A program made the position numbers and the translations under genes. The notes beneath the pieces were generated by a model, which saw nothing but the letters and a program-made list of their open reading frames with translations, ran no database searches and was not told where the DNA came from. DNA of 5,392 nt, from contig DHDG01000010.1 in NCBI GenBank assembly GCA_002399265.1, positions 19,421-24,812 of the forward strand, given 5' to 3'. Source of the stretch: Firmicutes bacterium UBA4882 (lineage in GTDB: Bacteria; Bacillota; UBA4882). Shown one piece after another: positions 1 through 4,525 of this stretch. Within the stretch, counting starts at the first letter, position 1; each line of letters opens with the position of its first letter.

Positions 1-204
1 ACCGTCCGGGACGATGGCCATGGCATCGCCAGTGAGCATCTGCCCTTTATCTTTGGCAGGTACTACCGCGCATCAGATCAAGACAAGAGCGGTTCGGGGC
101 TTGGGCTGGCAATTGTCAAAGAGATTATTGAGGCGCATGGCGGTGAAATTGACCTTGCCAGCGGGTCGGAAGGATGCACCATCCGTTTTATGCTGCCGCG
201 TTAA
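1..204 (+). CDS. Sensor histidine kinase, C-terminal end (5' partial)
   Basis: The reading frame is open from the first base to TAA at 202-204 and encodes the last 67 residues of a two-component sensor kinase. This part is the second half of the HATPase_c domain, which binds ATP to phosphorylate the kinase's own histidine. Visible motifs in order are the G1 box DDGHGI (residues 4-9 of the fragment), the F-box PFIFGRYYR (15-23) and the G2 box GSGLGLAIVKEII (31-43), followed by AHGGEI and a closing beta strand ending LPR. The motif style and spacing fit the common HisKA class paired with OmpR/PhoB-type response regulators, such as PhoR- or ResE-like kinases, but the sensing part lies outside the window so the signal cannot be named. 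A partner regulator gene would be expected upstream. Family assignment is secure; the subfamily is open. Confidence 0.93.
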   Translation, partial: TVRDDGHGIASEHLPFIFGRYYRASDQDKSGSGLGLAIVKEIIEAHGGEIDLASGSEGCTIRFMLPR

Positions 205-260
205 TGGACCCGGCGCTGGTCGGTCGGGCCAATCGCCTCGGCGCTGCCGCGCTAATTGTT

Positions 261-299
261 TTAAACGTTTCGTAACATTCATGTAAACAGAGGTTCGCA
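261..299. promoter_or_regulatory. Candidate direct-repeat operator (11-base period)
   Basis: Three similar hexamers follow each other at exactly 11-base steps: TTAAAC (261-266), GTAACA (272-277) and GTAAAC (283-288). A degenerate fourth, TTCGCA, is at 294-299. OmpR/PhoB-family regulators typically bind such tandem hexamers about one helical turn apart; the Gram-positive PhoP box (TTAACA-like, roughly 5-base spacers) is the closest known pattern. The site lies between a histidine kinase gene and the CBM9-like gene, some 50 bases before the latter's start, so it is well placed to control it. A weak -10-like CATGAT follows at 309-314. The repeat is seen directly; binding by any regulator is inference. 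Confidence 0.3.
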
Positions 300-322
300 A
301 CTTTATGGCATGATTAAACCAG

Positions 323-330
323 AGGGGGGA
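323..330 (+). promoter_or_regulatory. Shine-Dalgarno site of the CBM9-like gene
   Basis: AGGGGGGA, ending five bases before the ATG at 336, supports that start. A second possible start exists at 378 (residue 15), with AGGAG at 369-373 only four bases upstream. The first start is preferred because it gives the basic stretch (K4, R9, R11, R12) expected before a membrane segment. Confidence 0.55.
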
Positions 331-335
331 TCCGC

Positions 336-1109
336 ATGACCTGCAAGAGCAACCTCAACCGTACCCGCAGGAGCTCAATGGCCGGCCTAAGCCACGCGCA
401 GATAGTCGTCGTCATGATCCTGATCTTGGGACTGGCTTCGGTGATCTTTTCACAGGAATCTCTGGCCAATCGGGCGGTCATGGGGGAGATCCGTGCTGTA
501 TCAAATGTGAAAGTGGACGGACAATTGTCTGAATGGCGCGGTTTTTCTCAGATTAATATCAACAGTGCCGCTCAATGCATTTCCGGCGCCAACCGCTGGA
601 AGGGATCGGCCGATCTTTCCGGACGTATTATGCTGGCTTATAGTGCCAGTCATCTATATATCGCCGGCGAAATCCGCGATGATAAATTGATTAATGATCA
701 GAAAGGCATTCTCATGTGGAATGGCGATTGTGTCCAAGTCTTTATCGATACGGATTTGGACGGCGACTATGATACGACAGTCTATAACGCCGATGATTTC
801 AGTTTTGGCATTTCTCCGGGTACGGACGGCAAAGCGCCCGAATGGACGATCTGGCAGCCTGCCGGCAAACAGATCGGGACCATTCTCGGAACCTCGCTCG
901 GATTAGTCCGTACCTCAGAAGGTTATAATTTTGAGCTTGCCATCCCCTTGGAGCACATTGGCCTGCGTCCAACCCCTGGCAAGTCATTTGGGATGGGGAT
1001 CATCCTGATTGATTCTGACGAACCCGGTGTCGTCAAAAGCCAGTTGGCGAATGTCCCAGCCAATGCCTGGCGGGATCCGACGCTATTTGCCAAAGTGACC
1101 TTTCGCTAA
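336..1109 (+). CDS. Membrane-anchored or secreted CBM9-like (DOMON-type fold) protein
   Basis: This 257-residue protein is probably exported. It has a basic N-terminus (K4, R9, R11, R12), a hydrophobic segment at about 22-39, and possible signal peptidase cleavage after residue 44 (ESLA|NR). The rest resembles the carbohydrate-binding family 9 beta-sandwich. It opens with VDGQLSEWRGF (60-70), equivalent to the family's 'iDG.ldeW' start, then LAYSASHLYIAGEIRDD (100-116), MWNGDCVQVFID (127-138) and a late strand EGYNFELAIPLEHIGL (195-210). An acidic loop DTDLDGDYD (138-146) could bind calcium. No catalytic domain is attached, so the role is probably binding a sugar, cell-wall glycan or haem-like ligand outside the membrane; the ligand is unknown. 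It follows the histidine kinase gene after 131 bases. Its last 27 bases overlap the convergent transporter gene. Fold assignment is fairly sure, function is not. Confidence 0.75.
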   Translation: MTCKSNLNRTRRSSMAGLSHAQIVVVMILILGLASVIFSQESLANRAVMGEIRAVSNVKVDGQLSEWRGFSQININSAAQCISGANRWKGSADLSGRIMLAYSASHLYIAGEIRDDKLINDQKGILMWNGDCVQVFIDTDLDGDYDTTVYNADDFSFGISPGTDGKAPEWTIWQPAGKQIGTILGTSLGLVRTSEGYNFELAIPLEHIGLRPTPGKSFGMGIILIDSDEPGVVKSQLANVPANAWRDPTLFAKVTFR

Positions 1110-2429
1110 ATCAGCGCCGCGTCCGCACTCACACGCACGCTCTCCGGGAAGCATGATTGCGCAAATCAGGGCCATCGCGATCGCAACCGGAAACAGCAGA
1201 AAAGCCCTGTGATACGCTCCTTGCGAGAAAACCCTCACTCCATCAACGACTTTGCCCTGCCAACCAGCATCAAGCATCCTGCCGACTGCAGCATTCATCA
1301 GCGCTCCACCAAGGAATCCGCCGGTATTGACCACGCTGATGGCGGTGCCGGAATACCTGACGTCGTTTCTCTCTTTAACCGCCGCGAATGTCAACACAAA
1401 GACAATCGCACTCAGACCAATCAAGAACAGCAATATGGGCAACAGCCACCTGGGCAGGAGCGCTCCGTCTGCGGCGGGTGTAATTAAGAGTGTCCATAAG
1501 ATCCCCTGGACGAGGACTCCGCCGACGACGATTGGCTTTTTGCGTTTACATTGGTCGGACAGCCAACCCCAAAAAAGTGATCCCAGTGCAATACCGAGTG
1601 AAACCATCAAGGTGTAACTGGAGGCAACCCCCTTGGGTAGCTGATACACTTGCATCAGGTATGAGATCCCCCATAATCCATTGAATGAGAAGGTGGCCGA
1701 GCTGGCTCCCAGATAAATCAGAAAGCACAACCAGGTCAGCCGGTTGCGGAAGATCATCTTCAGCGCGCTCCACAGTTCCGGAAGGGCAAGGCCGTTTTGG
1801 CCGGCCTGCTCTGCAACGGCCGGGAAACCGAGATCCTGCGGATAATCGCGCACGACCAAATAAACCAAAACCGCCACCACAAGGCTGATCACACTGAGGA
1901 CGATAAAAGAGCCACGCCAACCAGTGTATAATACTAACATCGCCAGTGGAGTGGCAGCTGTCATCGCGCCAAAATTGCCGGTAATGGAAGTACAGCCTGT
2001 CATGGTGGCGAAGCGCCCGGTCGGAAACCAAAGTGTCAGGAAACGTAGCACGCCAACATAGATGACAGCGGTGCCAATCCCAACCAGTGCCCGGGAAACA
2101 GAAATCAGAGCCAGACTGCCGGAAAAGGCTGTCAGGGCAGCTCCGATGGCTGCCACCGCCATGCCTGCAAAGGCGGTGCGGCGTGCCCCGATCGAATCAC
2201 ATAGAATGCCGCTCGGAATTTGCATAAGGGCATAGAAATAAAAGTAAATCGAAGCCAAATTGCCCAGCGCTGTTCCGCTGAGGCCCAGACCTTTCGGTGG
2301 GGTCGCCGCGAGGTTATCTGCTACTGCGGCGATATGATATCTGTGGACGAAAACGACAAAAAAGGCGGCCGCCAGTACTGCCCAGCCGCCCCATTGATAT
2401 CTCCTGAACGAACGCGCACGCTCTTTCAC
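1083..2429 (-). CDS. MFS transporter, 12 transmembrane helices
   Basis: This 448-residue integral membrane protein of the Major Facilitator Superfamily has the usual length and about twelve hydrophobic segments, the first at roughly 14-33 and the last at about 407-427. The signature loop between helices 2 and 3 is present as GILCDSIGARR (74-84), and its degenerate counterpart in the second half is GWLSDQCKRKK (288-298). SRALVGIG (112-119) in helix 4 matches the RxxxGxG motif of proton-coupled members. The region TGWRGSFIVLSVISL to RDYPQDLGFP (169-203), ending the N-terminal half, resembles anion:cation-symporter-like or sugar-phosphate-like MFS proteins. Substrate and direction cannot be read from sequence. 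The start is GTG, backed by GGAGGT. The gene lies 30 bases after the acetyltransferase gene on the same strand, so the two are probably co-transcribed. Its 3' end overlaps the CBM9-like gene by 27 bases. Confidence 0.92.
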   Translation of the reverse strand: MKERARSFRRYQWGGWAVLAAAFFVVFVHRYHIAAVADNLAATPPKGLGLSGTALGNLASIYFYFYALMQIPSGILCDSIGARRTAFAGMAVAAIGAALTAFSGSLALISVSRALVGIGTAVIYVGVLRFLTLWFPTGRFATMTGCTSITGNFGAMTAATPLAMLVLYTGWRGSFIVLSVISLVVAVLVYLVVRDYPQDLGFPAVAEQAGQNGLALPELWSALKMIFRNRLTWLCFLIYLGASSATFSFNGLWGISYLMQVYQLPKGVASSYTLMVSLGIALGSLFWGWLSDQCKRKKPIVVGGVLVQGILWTLLITPAADGALLPRWLLPILLFLIGLSAIVFVLTFAAVKERNDVRYSGTAISVVNTGGFLGGALMNAAVGRMLDAGWQGKVVDGVRVFSQGAYHRAFLLFPVAIAMALICAIMLPGERACECGRGADLAKGHFGK

Positions 2430-2435
2430 CCGATT

Positions 2436-2441
2436 ACCTCC
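2436..2441 (-). promoter_or_regulatory. Shine-Dalgarno site fixing the GTG start of the MFS gene
   Basis: On the minus strand GGAGGT lies six bases before the GTG at 2429-2427. It is a near-ideal ribosome binding site and supports GTG as initiator rather than a later ATG. It falls inside the 30-base gap after the acetyltransferase stop, so the transporter can be translated independently on a shared mRNA. Confidence 0.7.
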
Positions 2442-2459
2442 ACTCGCTTGCTGCCTCTA

Positions 2460-3440
2460 TTACCGTTTTAAATCATATTCCATAACTATTGTATGGCCCA
2501 CTTCCGGCGGGTCCATTTCGAAATGCCTGAAGCCAAGCGTGAAGAATGCTTGAAACAGCGCTTGGTCCTCCGGACAGTTGCAGACTAAAGAACTTCTTCC
2601 TGACTTTTGCGCCAGATGTTTCCCAAGCTTCACCAATCGGTTAAGACTTGCCCCTTCTAACCCATTGGTCAGCAACGGCAAGAATTGATAATAGGCCTGC
2701 TCATGATGATCGACCTGAAAAATGGCAAGTTCACCGGTTGTGGGAAACAGATAAGCTGCCTGTTCGGCGATCCAGCGTTGCATCTGCGCCCGGTCGTACT
2801 GCCAGAATACCCAGGCATGCGAAATAAAACCACCAGCCTTTTGCAGCCATGGCGAAGCGGCAATCTGTGACCATAATGCATCATCGAGATCGGTCATGGT
2901 CATCAAACGAAATTTTTCCTCCGGAGGTATGGCCTGCGCAGCAGAAAACGCCTCTCCCTCCCCAGTAGCAAAACTCAATTCAAACTGCACAAAGCGTTGC
3001 ATTTCGCGAAATCCATACTTATGCAGAATATGAATGCTTTCTGAGTTACCGTAATATGTAGCGAGTCGAAGCGAACGTAGATTCCGGGCGCGCGCTTTTT
3101 CAATAAAATAGCTGGTCAGTTTTTGAGCGTAACCTTGCCCTTTATATTCGGTGTTTCCGCGCAAACCTTCCAGCCAGCCGTCCTGGCCATTCAAGATGGT
3201 CAGTTTGCCCAGCGTGGCAATGTGGCCGGCGCGTGCGGGGCGGCCATTGGGTACGCCGAGGCCGGTGTGCTCATCCGGGCCGTCATCCATAACCTCAACG
3301 ACGCAGAACTCCCCTTCCGGATCCCTAATCCAGTCGGAAACCACATGGGGAATATAGTCTCCCCCGTCCCAAATCTCGGCGCATAATTCCTGGATGCGCG
3401 GAATATCTCCTAATTCAGCTTTGCGTATCGTGTCCTGCAT
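2460..3440 (-). CDS. GNAT-family N-acetyltransferase, two-domain (possibly NAT16/histidine-acetyltransferase-like)
   Basis: The 326-residue protein has an N-terminal GNAT domain (about 1-155), which moves an acetyl group from acetyl-CoA to an amine. The cofactor-binding motif A is YKGQGYAQKL (99-108), after the strand WLEGLRG (89-95), and motif B follows at YYGNSESIHILHKYGF (129-144). The segment EIWDGGDYIPHVVSDWIRDPEGEF (22-45) recalls the 'GGxDYLPxxxxxWLxDP' region of bacterial and animal NAT16-like enzymes, which acetylate free histidine in some vertebrates; that link is from memory and unverified. The C-terminal half (about 175-326) has no motif A and may be a second, degenerate GNAT fold. 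A stretch at 51-72 looks like an insertion in the usual beta-hairpin. The gene precedes the MFS gene by 30 bases, suggesting acetylation coupled to transport or resistance. GNAT membership is secure; the substrate is unknown. Confidence 0.85.
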   Translation of the reverse strand: MQDTIRKAELGDIPRIQELCAEIWDGGDYIPHVVSDWIRDPEGEFCVVEVMDDGPDEHTGLGVPNGRPARAGHIATLGKLTILNGQDGWLEGLRGNTEYKGQGYAQKLTSYFIEKARARNLRSLRLATYYGNSESIHILHKYGFREMQRFVQFELSFATGEGEAFSAAQAIPPEEKFRLMTMTDLDDALWSQIAASPWLQKAGGFISHAWVFWQYDRAQMQRWIAEQAAYLFPTTGELAIFQVDHHEQAYYQFLPLLTNGLEGASLNRLVKLGKHLAQKSGRSSLVCNCPEDQALFQAFFTLGFRHFEMDPPEVGHTIVMEYDLKR

Positions 3441-3445
3441 ATCTG

Positions 3446-3459
3446 CTCTCGTTCTCCTT
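3446..3459 (-). promoter_or_regulatory. Ribosome binding region of the acetyltransferase gene, unusual spacing
   Basis: On the minus strand the best Shine-Dalgarno match, AAGGAG (3459-3454), lies 13 bases before the ATG at 3440, longer than usual. A weaker GAGAG (3450-3446) sits at the normal five bases. No alternative in-frame ATG, GTG or TTG falls between them, so the ATG is kept. Translation may be less efficient than for the neighbouring genes. Confidence 0.4.
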
Positions 3460-3544
3460 CTTGATAGCGCGTGCTTTGGATCGATCTATTTCATGCGTAA
3501 CTTTCGCTGATCTATGGCAAACTCCTTTTGAGAGGAACGCGGGA

Positions 3545-3623
3545 GGAACTTTGGGGACGGTTCTAAAAGTTCATTATGGGATTTTATGGTAAATTGAACT
3601 TTTAGAACCGTCCCCAAAGTTCC
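3545..3623. repeat. Perfect 29-bp inverted repeat with 21-base loop, REP/MITE-like palindrome
   Basis: Arms at 3545-3573 and 3595-3623 are exact reverse complements, separated by an AT-rich loop (3574-3594) with TTATGG twice. Each arm is itself a smaller palindrome: GAACTTT at 3546 and 3596, AAAGTTC at 3566 and 3616, with GGGGACGGTTCTA (or its complement) between them. The structure can fold as one long hairpin or two small ones. The core GGGGACGGTTC resembles, from memory, interspersed repeats found in many Firmicutes and deltaproteobacteria, often beside IS200-like (Y1/REP-associated) transposases, so a non-autonomous mobile palindrome is likely. It sits in the divergent region between the acetyltransferase and DUF1444 genes. 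No T-run follows on either strand as in a typical terminator, and no transposase is in the window. Confidence 0.8.
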
Positions 3624-3633
3624 AAAGCTCGCC

Positions 3634-3640
3634 AAAGGAG
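3634..3640 (+). promoter_or_regulatory. Shine-Dalgarno site fixing the TTG start of the DUF1444 gene
   Basis: AAAGGAG ends nine bases before the TTG at 3650-3652 and is the only good ribosome binding site here. It supports the TTG start, which yields the basic N-terminus MKRS followed directly by a hydrophobic segment. It lies inside the right arm of the outer inverted repeat. Confidence 0.65.
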
Positions 3641-3649
3641 TGTTTTGCC

Positions 3650-4525
3650 TTGAAACGGTCTTATGTGATCATAGTATTGATGATAGCTCTCGCGGCGGCT
3701 GCGCTCCTATGGCTGAGGGAAAACCCGGATGCCAATGCTAATGCGTTTCAACGCCAGTTTAAAAAAGAACTGGCTGCTCTATACCCGTATTCCAAAGTGC
3801 AGGGCAATGATCTATCAAGCCTGGAATGCGACTTGGGCAATGGCCTGATGCTCCTGAACCTGGAGTCGCTCTTTAAAGCATGGCGGCATGATCCCAAATT
3901 GCGTGATAATTTGGTAACGCATTATCTGACAGTCCTCTCCAAATCACAAAATATCGGGCAGTACAAACTGGTGGCGGCCCGCGTTTTTCCTCAAATCCGG
4001 CCAGCCAGTTTTGGCGCGGTATACTCTGGCAGTGATCTTGCCCCTGTTTCAATGGAGCTTTTCGGCAATCTGGCAGTTTTCTATGTCGTAGAATTTCCGG
4101 ATCGTACTGTTTATTTGACGCATAAGCATTTGTCGGATTGGCGCGTTACACTGCCAACGGTGCATGAAGGTGCGCTTGCCAACCTGCTCAAGCGCACCAG
4201 GAAACCGGCCCTCCTGAAGGGATCGCCAGGCTTGTACGCTTACTTGCAGGGCGACGGCTACGACGCCACACGTATTCTCATTGTCGATGAGCTTAAAGAG
4301 TCCTGTGGCAATCTGCAGCAGCCTTTCTATTTCGCCGTCCCGCATCGCGACGCGCTTTACATTCTCAATACCGCCGGACTCAATAATATAACAGCGCCTC
4401 TCAATAAACTGGAGGCGCTCACGCGGCATCTCTACCGCTCTTCTCATCGTTTTCTGTGTCCGGAGGTCATGGTATATGGCGCTGACGGGTATTTGACGCT
4501 AGAGGATTATCGCGCCCAGCACTAA
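3650..4525 (+). CDS. DUF1444 (YtpQ-like) family protein with an N-terminal membrane anchor
   Basis: The 291-residue protein matches the DUF1444 family, whose Bacillus member is YtpQ; its biochemical function is not known to me. Recognisable family blocks are the VFPQIRPASF segment (112-121), the VTLPTVHEGA segment (166-175), the strong GDGYDATRIL motif (201-210, compare NDGYDASRIL in YtpQ as I recall it) and the FAVPHRDALYILN block (228-240). An addition compared with YtpQ is the N-terminal segment at about 5-22 (YVIIVLMIALAAAALLWL), a signal anchor or uncleaved signal peptide that would place the domain outside the membrane. The start is TTG with AAAGGAG. The gene starts 26 bases after a palindromic repeat, so its 5' leader may be structured. 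Its stop overlaps that of the convergent lipM-like gene by four bases. Confidence 0.75.
   Translation: MKRSYVIIVLMIALAAAALLWLRENPDANANAFQRQFKKELAALYPYSKVQGNDLSSLECDLGNGLMLLNLESLFKAWRHDPKLRDNLVTHYLTVLSKSQNIGQYKLVAARVFPQIRPASFGAVYSGSDLAPVSMELFGNLAVFYVVEFPDRTVYLTHKHLSDWRVTLPTVHEGALANLLKRTRKPALLKGSPGLYAYLQGDGYDATRILIVDELKESCGNLQQPFYFAVPHRDALYILNTAGLNNITAPLNKLEALTRHLYRSSHRFLCPEVMVYGADGYLTLEDYRAQH

Larger units (their letters stand above)
3516..3649. repeat. Outer imperfect inverted repeat overlapping a ribosome binding site
   Basis: GGCAAACTCCTTTTG (3516-3530) is nearly the reverse complement of CAAAGGAGTGTTTTGCC (3633-3649), with about 14 paired bases and a three-base bulge. These arms enclose the perfect palindrome at 3545-3623. 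The right arm contains the Shine-Dalgarno of the DUF1444 gene and ends on the base just before its TTG start. In a transcript starting left of 3516 the site would be paired. Pairing is visible in the sequence; any regulatory effect is inference. Confidence 0.4.

Noticed and set aside
236..262. Possible terminator after the histidine kinase gene (CGGC-GCT-GCCG, then GTTTT)
   Set aside because: The stem is only four base pairs and the T-run is short and displaced by several bases.
14..286. Plus-strand frame spanning the histidine kinase end
   Set aside because: The frame at 1-204 carries the clear HATPase motifs, so this overlapping frame is a shadow.
1546..2031. Minus-strand open frame of 161 codons inside the MFS gene
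   Set aside because: It is a shifted-frame shadow of the transporter, rich in arginine, serine and proline, without a recognisable domain.
3441..3544. Sigma-A-type promoter for the acetyltransferase gene (TTGCCA as -35)
   Set aside because: No acceptable -10 hexamer lies 16-18 bases downstream on the minus strand.
3545..3623. Palindrome read as an intrinsic terminator
   Set aside because: It lies upstream of both flanking genes, which diverge from it, and no T-run follows the stem on either strand.
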